A stretch of DNA of 21,044 bases from Candidatus Sigynarchaeota archaeon (GCA_030587525.1 JAUQYW010000300.1:1-21044); one strand, 5' to 3'. Numbered from the stretch's first letter, positions 1-9,328 are shown. Program-made: numbers and translations. The notes: generated by a model not told the origin, from the sequence alone.

Positions 1-1
1 T

Positions 2-79
2 GCGCATCTCGTGCCCACCAGCACCGAGCAAGTCGGAAGGGATTACCTGGACGTGGCGAGGGCCGCGGCGAAAATGTGA
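2..79 (+). CDS. C-terminal tail of an unidentified protein (cut by window start)
   Basis: Reading from base 2 there is an open frame of 25 codons closed by TGA at 77-79, ending in ...DYLDVARAAAKM. The composition (mixed charged and hydrophobic residues, an amphipathic helix-like end) looks like a real C-terminus, and the other two frames look less protein-like. The gene begins outside the window and too little is left to name a family. It runs in the same direction as the SRP RNA gene that follows about 85 bp later. Confidence 0.4.
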   Translation, partial: AHLVPTSTEQVGRDYLDVARAAAKM

Positions 80-136
80 TAATTGGTTTATCTCCTATAT
101 TTTGAAAGACTTTCTTGCCTGGACCTTGCGAAAATC

Positions 137-146
137 TTTTTATTTC
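137..146 (+). promoter_or_regulatory. TATA box of the SRP RNA gene
   Basis: A T-rich TATA-like element (TTTTTATTTC) is preceded by an A-rich stretch (GAAAA at 130-134) that could serve as BRE. Its centre lies about 26 bp before base 166, where the 5' strand of the terminal helix of the SRP RNA begins. This matches normal archaeal TATA-to-start spacing. Confidence 0.55.
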
Positions 147-165
147 ATCCAAACCTTTCTTGATC

Positions 166-480
166 AGGCGAGGTACCAGTGCTGCCCCGACGGATCACAC
201 TATCCCGACCGCAATTTGCACTTAGCGGGCCGAGATCTTGCTAAGGGCTTCCGAAAAGAGCACACGGTCGCTCCCACCGGGTAATGAACTCGTGTCCAGG
301 TCGGTGGGTGACTTGCTGGTCGCTTCTGTAAGGAAGCGATAAAGCAGTACGGGTAAACCCGGTAAGGCCAGGGATGGAGCAGCCGTAAACCCGGTTACTT
401 ACGCTTCTTGGTCAGCACGGGGGAACCTAGGGAGCGACACGCGTTCACGGAAGGAGTTCAAGGACAAGATCGCCTCCACT
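166..480 (+). ncRNA. ffs: Signal recognition particle RNA (archaeal 7S RNA)
   Basis: This is the RNA scaffold of the signal recognition particle, which binds SRP54 and SRP19 and targets membrane and secreted proteins. Helix 6 is visible at 320-339: eight base pairs closed by a GUAA tetraloop (328-331), the GNAR loop bound by SRP19. Helix 8 follows: an AAGG / AGCAG asymmetric pair of strands (364-367 and 378-382) flanks the stem CCA/TGG (368-370 with 375-377) and the tetraloop GGGA (371-374), the SRP54 site. The ends pair through AGGCGA (166-171) and TCGCCT (470-475), forming the terminal helix found in archaeal SRP RNAs. The length of about 310 nt fits the archaeal class. A T run at 485-491 follows. 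Exact ends are inferred from the TATA box, the end helix and the T run. The usual UGUNR element of the Alu domain is not obvious near the 5' end. Confidence 0.87.
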
Positions 481-484
481 TTCC

Positions 485-491
485 TTTTTTT
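485..491 (+). terminator. Oligo-T terminator of the SRP RNA gene
   Basis: Seven consecutive T residues directly follow the 3' strand of the closing helix of the SRP RNA. Archaeal RNA polymerase terminates at such T runs without needing a hairpin, and no reading frame crosses this point convincingly. Confidence 0.6.
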
Positions 492-542
492 ACCCAATCT
501 GAGCAATAAACGTTTAATTGACACCGGTAATAGGTAGACCCT

Positions 543-3422
543 ATGGCACGATCGAAAATAGGCCGAGTTTCGGGCTCCGAACGGTTGGATACCAAGAATA
601 TGAAGGAACCCGACAAGGACAACGAGGCCACGAGAAAGTTATGGCTTGAAGAATTGCCAGAGGATCCCGATTTTCAAGAGGATGTTGCGAAAAACGTGAA
701 AAAATGGAAGGATATCGTCTCGCGATCCATGGATCCATCGAAACTCGATATTTACATGGCCGGGGAATCCCACATTGATGTTGCATGGCTCTGGCGGTAT
801 GAACAAACGAGAAAAAAATCTGCAGTGACGCTCCGGAAAGCCGTCATGCACGCGAAAATGTTCCCGGGAAAATTTAACTATGCCTTGTCCGAACCCATCT
901 TGCTGGAATGGATCAAGGAGGATGATCCCGCATTGTTCGAGGAGATCAAGGCAGAGGTCAAGAGGGGCGGGATCGAGCTAGTCGGCGGCGCGTATGTCGA
1001 ACCGGACTGCATGATGCCGTCGGGGGAAGCATTCACCAGGCAGCGCCTCTATGGCCAGATGTTTTACCGCGATAACTTCGGCGCGCTTCCCGAGGTGGAA
1101 TGGTTCCTCGATTCTTTTGGGTACAACTGGGGGCTTCCCCAGATCCTTGCAAAATCCGGCGCGAAATATTTCTGGACCTCGAAGATGACCTGGAACTTGA
1201 TCACGCATTTCCCGTTCGTCTATTTCTGGTGGGAAGGCCCGGACGGAACCCGCCTCAAGACCGCGAACTTTCACATGGGCGCCGGGGGACTCAACGATTG
1301 GTTCCTCTACGAGTACGGCCGGCGTCCCTTGAAGAAAGGTGGTATAAAGGTCTGGGATTATACCATGGACTACGATGATATCGCTGATAACGTCGAGGAA
1401 AACGAGATCTGCCCCATCGTGGGGCACTTCTCGGGCGCAGGGGATGGAGGACATGGGCCGACATCTCAAGAAGTAGCAACCTATAACGAGTATGCAAGAA
1501 CGGGGTTCATGCATTGGGGCAAGGTGCACGATTTTTTCCACGCGCTCGACAAATGGTACGAGCGGTTTCCCGTTTGGAAGGATGAATTATACCTCGAGAA
1601 TCACCAGGGCACCTTTTCAGTGCACGCCGAGGTGAAACGACACAACAGGCTGTACGAGAATGCAATCACGGCCATCGAATCATTGTGCACCATCATTTCG
1701 TTAGTCGACATGAAATATGCTTTCCCGGCGGATAAAATAACAAGGGTATGGAAAACGGTCCTGAAAGGTCAATTCCACGACGTGCTCCCTGGCAGCTCGA
1801 TACCAGAAGTCTATGACGATGCGATGGATGACTGGGATGAAAATGAAGAGATCCTCGCCCAAATCAAGGCTGAAATCGGCGCGAAGCTAGCAGGAAAAAC
1901 CGCATCCAAGGTATCGCCCCGCTCCGTTGATTTACTACTTTACAATCCTGTGTCGTGGGACCGAGCGTCACGCGTCTTCATACCCGTCTCAATATTCAAG
2001 AAAAAACTCGACCTCGACGCGGCCGGGAAGCCATCATGGGCGAGACTACAATTGCTCGGGGGTTCCAAGCAAGAGGTCATAGCACAACCAATTGCCGCGG
2101 AAGATCCATCGGGCATCGACCCCCGGCCAGCAGGTTGGTGGATGGTGGTGCCGCTGAAGGCCTTGAGCGTGACTCCCGCGAAGATAATGGTGATCGAAGG
2201 AACCGTGTTCGGCACGGAGACCCTCAAGGTTTCGACCGAAGGAATTCAAGGAAAAAATGTCTCCGTCAAGTTAGACCAGAACACCGGTGCGATGACCGAG
2301 CTGAAAGCGGGATCGATAAACGACGGCAAAAACTTGCTTGCCGGATCCGTCTCGAACCTGACATTCGCCTTCAAGGATGAATCGAGGTCCTGGCCTGCAT
2401 GGAACTTGCAACCCGAGTACTGGAAATACCCGATCGATCTACCGAACGATAAAAAAATCAAGATATCGGTCGACGATCAAGGTCCCGTCTTTTGTTCGAT
2501 TTCAATAAACCGGATGCTCGGGGAAAGTCCCGTTACCCAAAAAATCACCACTTTCGATGGCTGCCCTGAGATTTTCCTCGAATGGATCGCGGACTGGCAG
2601 CAAATAAACACTATGCTGAAAGTCCGATACGATACCGCGACGGATGCAACGATCGTGATCGCAGATATTGCCTTTGGTGCCATCGAGCGGAGCACGAGGC
2701 CCAAGGTTGCGTGCGACAAGGCGAGGTTCGAGAAAATCTGCCACAAGTATTTCGACTTGAGCACGCCCGACAAGAAGTGGGGCATCGCCATGCTCAACGA
2801 GGGCAAGTATGCGTTCGACGCGAGCGAGGGAACTATGCGGCTCACGATGCTGCGCTCCCCCGCGTATCCAGGCCCCGCGGGCGAGGCTTTCGTGTACAAG
2901 GAGCGAGCCATTAGGACGGAAAGATATAAGACTGCCCCGCCGAAATACAGCGGACTAGGGCCATTCAAGTGCCGCTACGCGCTGTTCCCGCACGAAGGAG
3001 GAGCATTGGCATCCGCGGATGGCAAGCCGAAGGCCATCGTGAAGCAAAAAGCCGAGGAGTTCAACCAGCCCGTCATGGTCATCCCGACGGAGAATCTCGC
3101 GCCGGCGAGCGCGTTGGGCATCATTGATGGCTCGCCACTCCTGGAGATCAAGCCGGCCCATGTCATGGCCAGCACGGTGAAACCCGGGGAATGGATGAAA
3201 AACGGGAACGTGATCGCAAGGTTTCTCGAAAATTCCGGGATAGCGGCTGAAGTCACCGTCACGGTCAACCCCGTGTTGGCTAAGAAGGTGAAGAGTGTCC
3301 GTGCTGTCGACTTGATTGAGCGCCCGATCGATGCAAAATGCACCTGGGATGCAAATAAAGGCGTGTTGACCTTCAAGACGGGAAAATTCGAGGCTTGCAC
3401 GTTCGAACTCCAAATAATGTGA
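543..3422 (+). CDS. GH38 alpha-mannosidase
   Basis: This is a retaining, zinc-dependent glycoside hydrolase of family 38 that removes alpha-linked mannose, probably acting on glycans in the cytoplasm since no signal peptide is present. The GH38 signature residues are all in place. HID at residues 77-79 supplies two zinc ligands, the expected nucleophile is Asp190 in WFLDSFGYNW, a GDGGHGPT loop lies at 301-308, and His412 in FHDVLPGS supplies the last zinc ligand. Residues from about 70 to 420 form the catalytic domain, followed by the helical middle and beta-sandwich C-terminal domains typical of the family. The length of 959 residues is normal for archaeal and bacterial members. ATG 543 is used. 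A later ATG at 600 is possible because the first 20 residues look non-conserved and there is no clear ribosome binding site. The gene converges on cbf5 with 26 bp between the stops. Confidence 0.93.
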   Translation: MARSKIGRVSGSERLDTKNMKEPDKDNEATRKLWLEELPEDPDFQEDVAKNVKKWKDIVSRSMDPSKLDIYMAGESHIDVAWLWRYEQTRKKSAVTLRKAVMHAKMFPGKFNYALSEPILLEWIKEDDPALFEEIKAEVKRGGIELVGGAYVEPDCMMPSGEAFTRQRLYGQMFYRDNFGALPEVEWFLDSFGYNWGLPQILAKSGAKYFWTSKMTWNLITHFPFVYFWWEGPDGTRLKTANFHMGAGGLNDWFLYEYGRRPLKKGGIKVWDYTMDYDDIADNVEENEICPIVGHFSGAGDGGHGPTSQEVATYNEYARTGFMHWGKVHDFFHALDKWYERFPVWKDELYLENHQGTFSVHAEVKRHNRLYENAITAIESLCTIISLVDMKYAFPADKITRVWKTVLKGQFHDVLPGSSIPEVYDDAMDDWDENEEILAQIKAEIGAKLAGKTASKVSPRSVDLLLYNPVSWDRASRVFIPVSIFKKKLDLDAAGKPSWARLQLLGGSKQEVIAQPIAAEDPSGIDPRPAGWWMVVPLKALSVTPAKIMVIEGTVFGTETLKVSTEGIQGKNVSVKLDQNTGAMTELKAGSINDGKNLLAGSVSNLTFAFKDESRSWPAWNLQPEYWKYPIDLPNDKKIKISVDDQGPVFCSISINRMLGESPVTQKITTFDGCPEIFLEWIADWQQINTMLKVRYDTATDATIVIADIAFGAIERSTRPKVACDKARFEKICHKYFDLSTPDKKWGIAMLNEGKYAFDASEGTMRLTMLRSPAYPGPAGEAFVYKERAIRTERYKTAPPKYSGLGPFKCRYALFPHEGGALASADGKPKAIVKQKAEEFNQPVMVIPTENLAPASALGIIDGSPLLEIKPAHVMASTVKPGEWMKNGNVIARFLENSGIAAEVTVTVNPVLAKKVKSVRAVDLIERPIDAKCTWDANKGVLTFKTGKFEACTFELQIM

Positions 3423-3448
3423 CCCGCGAGAGCCTTCCAGGTCGTATT

Positions 3449-4474
3449 TCAATTTCTTTTTTCATTACCTTTGCGTACCAACCGGGGATACGTTCCCGGT
3501 TCCATGTATTGCTTCGCAGACCTTGCCACGAATCCGGCGGCCGCGCTGATCACAGCTTGCGCGGGCATCAGGCTTTTACCCCGTGCGACGATTTCGCCCT
3601 TCTGCGTAAAAATGGCTACTATGTTACCTTTCTCGATGATTTTTTCGATCTTCACGACATCATCTGCCATGACACTCGCGCCCCGGCAAATTGCATCGAC
3701 CGCTGCATCCTTGATGATGATGCGTTGGAGGCTGGTAAAGGCGCGTTCCATGGGTTGCACGAGTCTCGCGAGTTTCGACCCGTCCCTTGCATCACGCCAC
3801 GCGCGAACCGCAGCGTCGATGTCTTGCAACGTCACGAGCGTGCCATCGTTCTCGGAAAAGCAGCCGGATCGGGTCCTCCGCAATTCCTGGAGGTGGGCTT
3901 CGCAGCCTAGAGCTTCGCCAATGTCGACGCAGAGCTTGCGGATGTAGGTGCCGGCTTCGCACCCGACCTTGAACAGGACATTCCGCCCGTTGATTTCCAG
4001 GACATTGATGTAGTCGATCTCTCGCATCCTGAGAATATGCTTGATGGCAGACCGGTCAGGGGGCATCTGGTAGATCTTGCCGACGAACGATTGGATCATA
4101 GTCTGGATCGCGGAAGCGTCGCCAGGCTCGCCATGTAAATGCATGATCCCCACGTATTCCTTGCGCGCCGAGAGCAACATGTCTTGCACGATGGTGGCAC
4201 GGTTCAACGCGAGAGGAAGGACCCCGGTGACGCCGGGATCCAACGTCCCTCCATGGCCCACCTTCACGACGCGTGTGCCGGCAAACATTTCCTTCACCAT
4301 GGATGAGATGTCGTGGCAAACATAATCATCCGGCTTGTCGAGATTGATGAGCCCCGTGTCAACGAGGTACTCGATGGAGCGCTGCTCGGGGGGACAGCCA
4401 ATGCTTGGATCCGTGGATGCATCCGTTCTAATTAAGAACTCTGGCTTATGAGGCCTATCTTGACGCTGTTCCAC
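3449..4474 (-). CDS. cbf5: tRNA/rRNA pseudouridine synthase Cbf5 (H/ACA RNP catalytic subunit)
   Basis: This isomerises uridine to pseudouridine in rRNA, guided by H/ACA RNAs together with Nop10, Gar1 and L7Ae. It may also act alone on tRNA position 55. The TruB/Cbf5 core begins with GLINLDKP at residues 41-48. The catalytic Asp79 lies in GHGGTLDP (73-80), and the archaeal FKVGCEAGTYIRKL segment is present near residue 170. The C-terminal 80 residues form a PUA RNA-binding domain (ICRGASV, then KGEIVARG). The 341-residue length is normal. The start used is GTG at 4474, because no in-frame ATG precedes the conserved core. It lies only about 2 nt from the predicted transcription start, so the mRNA may be leaderless. 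The gene follows leuS by 61 bp on the same strand but has its own TATA box. Confidence 0.95.
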   Translation of the reverse strand: MEQRQDRPHKPEFLIRTDASTDPSIGCPPEQRSIEYLVDTGLINLDKPDDYVCHDISSMVKEMFAGTRVVKVGHGGTLDPGVTGVLPLALNRATIVQDMLLSARKEYVGIMHLHGEPGDASAIQTMIQSFVGKIYQMPPDRSAIKHILRMREIDYINVLEINGRNVLFKVGCEAGTYIRKLCVDIGEALGCEAHLQELRRTRSGCFSENDGTLVTLQDIDAAVRAWRDARDGSKLARLVQPMERAFTSLQRIIIKDAAVDAICRGASVMADDVVKIEKIIEKGNIVAIFTQKGEIVARGKSLMPAQAVISAAAGFVARSAKQYMEPGTYPRLVRKGNEKRN

Positions 4475-4495
4475 GATCTTTCATCCACCGAAACT

Positions 4496-4508
4496 ACACT
4501 ATATGAAA
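4496..4508 (-). promoter_or_regulatory. TATA box of cbf5
   Basis: On the minus strand a CATATAGTG element follows a T-rich stretch. Its centre lies near 4502, which predicts transcription starting near 4476, at the GTG start codon of cbf5 (4474). The T runs just upstream of it (4503-4530) could also end the leuS transcript. Confidence 0.5.
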
Positions 4509-4535
4509 AAAGGACTCTTAGAAAAAAAGGAAGGA

Positions 4536-7478
4536 TCATTCAATCCATATCGCGGGTCTCCCCGGTTCTGCTTTGTCCACCTTGTTCTTCGGCATATACA
4601 AGTCCGGTTCATCGGCAAAATGCATAACCACATCCGCTTTGTATAACCGTTCCAAGTATATCCGGTATCCTTCGATCGCTTCGCGCTGCATCACCGGATC
4701 CATCAATACCACCTTGATCAAGCCTGGATCAGATTGCAGCACAGCAGCTTCTCGTGCTATATCCCCTAAACGTGATTTTAACGTGGCACTTGCTTTTGCC
4801 AATTCCATGATGCTCTTGGTGGATACAGGGATTTGCTGGAAATGTTCTTGGCACAACCGGAACAGCTCGTGTTTCCACGCGGCGTTGATGCAGATATGAA
4901 TTCGCCTGGGGGCGACTGCTATTAATTTTAGGATCTGGGCAATATCATCGATGACCCGGAAAACGAGCGCGGTTTGCCGCGCGAGGGTGGAATCAGCGGG
5001 TTCTGGCTGAATGGACGGCATCCGTTTCAATGACACGAAATCCTGGCCATTTTCGGGGCTTTCCAGGTGAGCCAATTCCTCGCAGATGTGCGGAATTACC
5101 GGCGCCATGATGACGATCAAGTCACGCAGTACTTGCTGGATCACTTGATGCTGTTCCTTCATGCCTATTAGCATCACGATCTCATCGTACTGGTCAATCA
5201 AGGACAGCACCGCGTTGAAGCCCTCGTGGATGTATTCCCTCGCGTTGAAATGCTCGACTGCATCGATTGCTCGCTTGAAGTGGATCTTGACAGAGGCTTT
5301 GAACGCTTTCGAGATGAAGGATAGCTCTCGCGGCGGCTCATTATAACAGCCCCGGAACTTGGTCGCGAGATCCCAGAAATGCTTCAATGCTTTCAACGAG
5401 TTCAAGACCTCCTTATCACGCCAGTCAATAACTGTGTCCGCGGAAACGATCGACGCCAAGTGAAACCGCGTCAAATCCACGCTGTATTGTTCAGGCACCC
5501 GTGCGATGGGAATCACGTTGCCCTTGCTTTTTCCCATCTTCTGCCCCTCGCGGATCAACATATCGTTCAACGAGATCGCTTGCAGCCAATGATTCTCGGG
5601 AAATATGGCAACGTGGTGGAATATGGCAAATGACAAGTGATTGGAGATGTGAGCCGTTGCCGTGTGCCGCACGTCGTTGGGATACCAGTACGTGAATTCT
5701 GCTTGCATGTCGCTTAAAACCCGGGAAGGAATGCCAGATGCCTTGCTAACCTCATCGACATCACCCGTGTTCAAGAACACGAAATCGAACACGGCTGGAA
5801 CCAGTTGGCCCGGCATCACATTCGCACGCCGCAAGCGTGCAATGATCGTGTAAAATGCCATGTAGATGGTCGAATCGCTCAAGGACTCGATGATCCACCC
5901 GCGCTCCTTGGAAAACGGGAGTTCGGTGCCCAGCCCGCGCCTGCGCGCGCACGGTCGCTTGTCCAACCAAGCGAACACGTTCTCGAACGCTTGGCGATAC
6001 TTCGGCGGGATGATGGCTATGCTCGCCAGGGCAGCCGATGCCCGGGCTTTCCACGAGGCGTTCCCGTAATCCAAGAAATACTGGTCGGGTATCACGGCCA
6101 CGATGACTTCGCCGCCGCATCGGCACCGAGCAGGCCGGGAAGGTTCGTAGATCGCCGTTACCAGGTGTTCCCGGGTCAATTTGTCTTTCACGCGCTGCTT
6201 GGCTTCCTCCACGGGCAAGTTTTGAAACTCGCCAGCATTGGCACGCATCACGCCCGTGTAGAACTCCGCCTTGTATACTTGCTGCGTGGCAATGTCCAAG
6301 TTGGCCACATCATGCTGGTTCGCGATGCCCGCGCGTTGGCATATCTCGATGGCCGGAAATTCCCCGAACCCGTTGACCTTGATGATCGATATTGGTTGCA
6401 CTTGCTTCAATCCGTCTCGGTCCAGGTGATGTTTTTTTGCGGCTTCTGCATCTCCTTGCAAGTCACGCAGGGCAATGTAATCGTACGGCGCGTGGGCTGG
6501 GACGCTGTACACAACCCCGGTCGCGTGCCCGGGATCCACGAACTCGGCCGGAAAAACCGGGACACGTTGGTTGGACAAGGGCGTCCGCACGTTTTTGCCG
6601 ATCAATGCGTCACCCGGCATGTCCCGGATGACACGAATATCTTGGTCTTGCATCACCAACTTACGAGCAGCTTCCCGGGATATGATCCATCGCTCGCTTC
6701 CGACCATGATCTCTTGATACGCGGCTCGCGGATGGATCCACACGTTCGTGGCACCGAAGATGGTTTCCGGGCGCAAGGTCGCCGCGACCAGGAACGTGCC
6801 ATCATCGAAGCGGAACTTGATGCCGCAGAATTCGGTCACCTCGACGCTGTCCTCGTCACCGGCCTGGATATCATCCTCGCCAACGGCGTTCTTGCATTCC
6901 ACGCACCACAAAATCGGATGGCGACCCGTGACGACATACCCCTTGCGCATCAAGATGCCGAATTGCCACTCGACGAACCTGTTGAACTCTGGGTCGGCGG
7001 TCGTGAACTGCCGCGTGTCGTCGATCGAGAAGCCCATGCGCTTGAAATCCGCCATCAGCCGCTCCGCGAAATACAGGGCCACCGCTTTTGGATCCGTGAA
7101 GGAAGCCACGATGTCCTCGATCCGGCCGGCATCTTGCTCGTAGATCCCGACGTATTCCTTGTACATCTTCCACGTCGCAGCATCTCCCGACTTGATCTTC
7201 GCGGATATTGCCAGGACCGGCGTTCCGGTAACGTGGAACGCCATCGGCCAGAGCACGTTGAAGCCCGATTGCCGCTTGTATCGCGCGAAGATGTCGCCCA
7301 GCGTGTACGTCCGGCAATGGCCGATGTGCAAGGGGCCAGAGGCATATGGGAACGGGACCGTGAAAAACCACTTCGGTTTCGCCGGATCCACGGCGGCGTT
7401 GAATATGTTCGACTCTTGCCAGCGTTTCTGCCATTTCTGTTCGATGGCTCGCAACTGCGTCAAAAAATCGTCCATCAT
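4536..7478 (-). CDS. leuS: Leucyl-tRNA synthetase
   Basis: This class I synthetase charges tRNA-Leu with leucine. Counted from Met at 7478 it has 980 residues, normal for the archaeal/eukaryotic type. The HIGH motif is exact (HIGH, residues 51-54), and the KMSKS loop reads KMGKS at 647-651. The CP1 editing domain spans roughly 235-460, with the threonine-rich TLRPETIFG segment (234-242) and the editing Asp333 in SVPAHAPYDY. GLGTELPF and ESLSDSTIYMAFYT (515-544) are typical of archaeal LeuRS. The frame is open 40 codons further upstream to 7598, but I chose 7478 because AAGGAGG and GAGGT lie just before it and the extra N-terminus has no family features. It overlaps no other gene. The divergent neighbour encodes the M28-like protein. 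Confidence 0.96.
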   Translation of the reverse strand: MMDDFLTQLRAIEQKWQKRWQESNIFNAAVDPAKPKWFFTVPFPYASGPLHIGHCRTYTLGDIFARYKRQSGFNVLWPMAFHVTGTPVLAISAKIKSGDAATWKMYKEYVGIYEQDAGRIEDIVASFTDPKAVALYFAERLMADFKRMGFSIDDTRQFTTADPEFNRFVEWQFGILMRKGYVVTGRHPILWCVECKNAVGEDDIQAGDEDSVEVTEFCGIKFRFDDGTFLVAATLRPETIFGATNVWIHPRAAYQEIMVGSERWIISREAARKLVMQDQDIRVIRDMPGDALIGKNVRTPLSNQRVPVFPAEFVDPGHATGVVYSVPAHAPYDYIALRDLQGDAEAAKKHHLDRDGLKQVQPISIIKVNGFGEFPAIEICQRAGIANQHDVANLDIATQQVYKAEFYTGVMRANAGEFQNLPVEEAKQRVKDKLTREHLVTAIYEPSRPARCRCGGEVIVAVIPDQYFLDYGNASWKARASAALASIAIIPPKYRQAFENVFAWLDKRPCARRRGLGTELPFSKERGWIIESLSDSTIYMAFYTIIARLRRANVMPGQLVPAVFDFVFLNTGDVDEVSKASGIPSRVLSDMQAEFTYWYPNDVRHTATAHISNHLSFAIFHHVAIFPENHWLQAISLNDMLIREGQKMGKSKGNVIPIARVPEQYSVDLTRFHLASIVSADTVIDWRDKEVLNSLKALKHFWDLATKFRGCYNEPPRELSFISKAFKASVKIHFKRAIDAVEHFNAREYIHEGFNAVLSLIDQYDEIVMLIGMKEQHQVIQQVLRDLIVIMAPVIPHICEELAHLESPENGQDFVSLKRMPSIQPEPADSTLARQTALVFRVIDDIAQILKLIAVAPRRIHICINAAWKHELFRLCQEHFQQIPVSTKSIMELAKASATLKSRLGDIAREAAVLQSDPGLIKVVLMDPVMQREAIEGYRIYLERLYKADVVMHFADEPDLYMPKNKVDKAEPGRPAIWIE

Positions 7479-7565
7479 GCTGACCTCGCCTCCTTGAATT
7501 TCTCGGGCACGGCGTGGAACAGTTCGGTGCCGTTGCCTTCGCGAGACCTTGACGTGGCCTGGTCG

Positions 7566-7587
7566 TGAAAGCTGCCCGAAGCTTTCA
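7566..7587. other. Perfect hairpin in the leuS upstream region
   Basis: TGAAAGCT and AGCTTTCA form an eight-base-pair stem around the loop GCCCGA, flanked on the right by a run of A. On the minus strand it would lie about 90 nt before the leuS start, inside any 5' leader. On the plus strand it is followed by A rather than T, so it is not an ordinary terminator. Its function is unknown. Confidence 0.35.
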
Positions 7588-7710
7588 AAAAAGAACACGT
7601 GCGAGGTGATCCTGATGGCTTTTTGCCTTGTCTCTCGTTCGAGACGTGTTTTCCGTTATCAGAGAATAGACTCGCCCATGAGGGTTCACCTGACCACTAC
7701 TAGGTTCCAC

Positions 7711-7720
7711 CTTTTTTAAA
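7711..7720 (+). promoter_or_regulatory. TATA box of the M28-like gene
   Basis: CTTTTTTAAA predicts transcription starting around 7740-7745. This is downstream of the first possible ATG (7724) and about 40 nt before the ATG at 7784, so it decides the start codon in favour of 7784. Confidence 0.45.
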
Positions 7721-7783
7721 GTCATGGGGAATCGGCTTGGCTTCGCACGGAAGGTTCATAACGTAAGATGTCAATCGTCTACC

Positions 7784-9310
7784 ATGGATGAAGGAAAACG
7801 CGTGGAAAGCGGGATTAGTGGCCGCACCAGCGACACGATCGTGTCCATACTCAAGCGGTTGCCTTCCATCTGGTTGGATGGGCACCGTGCCCGCAAGCTC
7901 GCTTCACGCCTTCCACCTTGCCTCGACAATGTTCCATTGCCCGATGCTGATACCATCTACTCGTGGATAAAAGGGTTTTGTGCCACCCCGCACCGCAGGC
8001 CTGGCACGCCAGAAGGGCATCGAGGAGAACAGTGGGTCGCGGAACGGTTTCGCGAGCTTGGCTTCCCCGATGTACACGTGGATCCCGTTCCCATCACGGT
8101 CTGGACCGCGAGCAAGTGGTCGCTGTCCGTCGAAGGAAAGGAAATGCCCTCCTTTTTCGTGGTCAACACTGGCTTTACCGGCGCCGGAGGGGTGAGTGCC
8201 CCGCTGGTGTACGTGGGCACTGGAACCGCTCGCGATTTCAAGCGAGTAGACGTTGCGGGGAAGATCGTCGTTGCAGACATCCCATTCCCGAAAATGCCTA
8301 CCGGGGTCCTCATGAAGTTGATCCACGCGTGTTATACCTTTTCCGATCCAAACCACGAGCTCCATTTGCGGTCAACGCAGTATCTCAACTTCGTGCGGCA
8401 GAATTTCATCGGGGGTTCCACCGCCGAGGACGCGCCGGCGAACGACGTGTACTGGCAATCGTTCAAGCGTGGTGCCGTTGGCATCTGTCTCATCCTTCGT
8501 GACCAACCAGGGAATTCGAATACCCATTATGGCCCGTACGACGGGCTCATGAAGCCGATGCCGGGGCTCTGGATCGCAAACGAGGACGGCGCGCAGCTGA
8601 AAACGCTGGCACGGTCGGGAAACGCCGCGAGGTTGACGCTCGAAGGTAGCAGCGAGCCGGGGGTCATGCACAACGTGTGGGTCGTGCTGCCGGGCCGTTC
8701 GGATGAGGTCATCCTCGTCACGTCCCACCACGACAGCCCGTTTCAAGGCGCGGTCGAGGACGGCACCGGCGTCGCACAGGTCCTGGCGCAATGCCGGGCA
8801 TGGTCGCAAGTTCCACTGGAGCAGAGGCCGAAAACGCTCGTGTTCGTGGTCGACGCGGGGCACTTCTACGGCTCGCTCGGTGGGCATACGTTTGCTCGCC
8901 AGCACAAGGACATCATGGCAAGGACGAGAATCCTCCTCACGGTCGAGCATCTCGGGGGAAAGGAAGTGGCGGCAGTAGTAGGAGGAGGATATGCGGAAAC
9001 CGGGCGGCTCGCCTTGACGGTCATGTTTACGACGCCAGACCCTCTCGTCCTCGCGACCGTTGCTCGAGCGCTTGAGAAAAAGCCTGCAAGAACCACCGCT
9101 TCCATTCCCGCGAACTTTTTCGGGCCAGCGCCCATTTCCGATGCTTGCGGGTACGTGATCGAGGCAGGCGTACCGGTCATCTCATGGATCGGTTGTCCCT
9201 ACTACCTCCTCGATCAGTATGACACGCTCGACAAAGTCGACACGACTGCACTGGTGCCCATTGCCGAAACGATTGCAGAGATGATCAAAATCCAGATGGC
9301 CATGAAATAA
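7784..9310 (+). CDS. M28-family (aminopeptidase-like) protein with altered active site
   Basis: The fold is that of the M28 zinc aminopeptidases, with a PA-like domain inserted (about residues 130-240: APLVYVGTG, then VAGKIVVADIP). The first zinc-ligand motif is kept as HHDS at 315-318 and the bridging aspartate as EDGTG (Asp326). However, the usual catalytic Glu-Glu pair is replaced in VDAGHFYGSLGG (His360, Phe361), and the late His that normally precedes a Thr and an Asp is replaced in DQYDTLDKVD. Glu388 in VEHLGG may still bind zinc. The protein may therefore be a non-catalytic or changed enzyme. No signal peptide is seen, so it is probably cytoplasmic. The length from ATG 7784 is 508 residues. 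The frame is open back to ATG 7724, but that would lie upstream of the predicted transcription start. Confidence 0.82.
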   Translation: MDEGKRVESGISGRTSDTIVSILKRLPSIWLDGHRARKLASRLPPCLDNVPLPDADTIYSWIKGFCATPHRRPGTPEGHRGEQWVAERFRELGFPDVHVDPVPITVWTASKWSLSVEGKEMPSFFVVNTGFTGAGGVSAPLVYVGTGTARDFKRVDVAGKIVVADIPFPKMPTGVLMKLIHACYTFSDPNHELHLRSTQYLNFVRQNFIGGSTAEDAPANDVYWQSFKRGAVGICLILRDQPGNSNTHYGPYDGLMKPMPGLWIANEDGAQLKTLARSGNAARLTLEGSSEPGVMHNVWVVLPGRSDEVILVTSHHDSPFQGAVEDGTGVAQVLAQCRAWSQVPLEQRPKTLVFVVDAGHFYGSLGGHTFARQHKDIMARTRILLTVEHLGGKEVAAVVGGGYAETGRLALTVMFTTPDPLVLATVARALEKKPARTTASIPANFFGPAPISDACGYVIEAGVPVISWIGCPYYLLDQYDTLDKVDTTALVPIAETIAEMIKIQMAMK

Positions 9311-9315
9311 AAAAA

Positions 9316-9328
9316 GGTTTAAAAAACT
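9316..9328 (+). promoter_or_regulatory. TATA box of a possible small RNA gene
   Basis: GGTTTAAAAAAC lies just after the stop of the M28-like gene and predicts a start near 9345. No reading frame begins there. The transcript would instead run through a structured segment into a hairpin and T run. Confidence 0.4.

Noticed and set aside
102..284. 60-codon open frame over the SRP RNA gene start
   Set aside because: It overlaps the TATA box and the 5' part of a well-supported structured RNA, and the peptide has no protein-like features.
5805..7568. 587-codon plus-strand open frame opposite leuS
   Set aside because: It lies entirely antisense to the well-supported leuS gene, has no family features, and is Arg/His-rich as expected from the opposite strand of a GC-rich gene.
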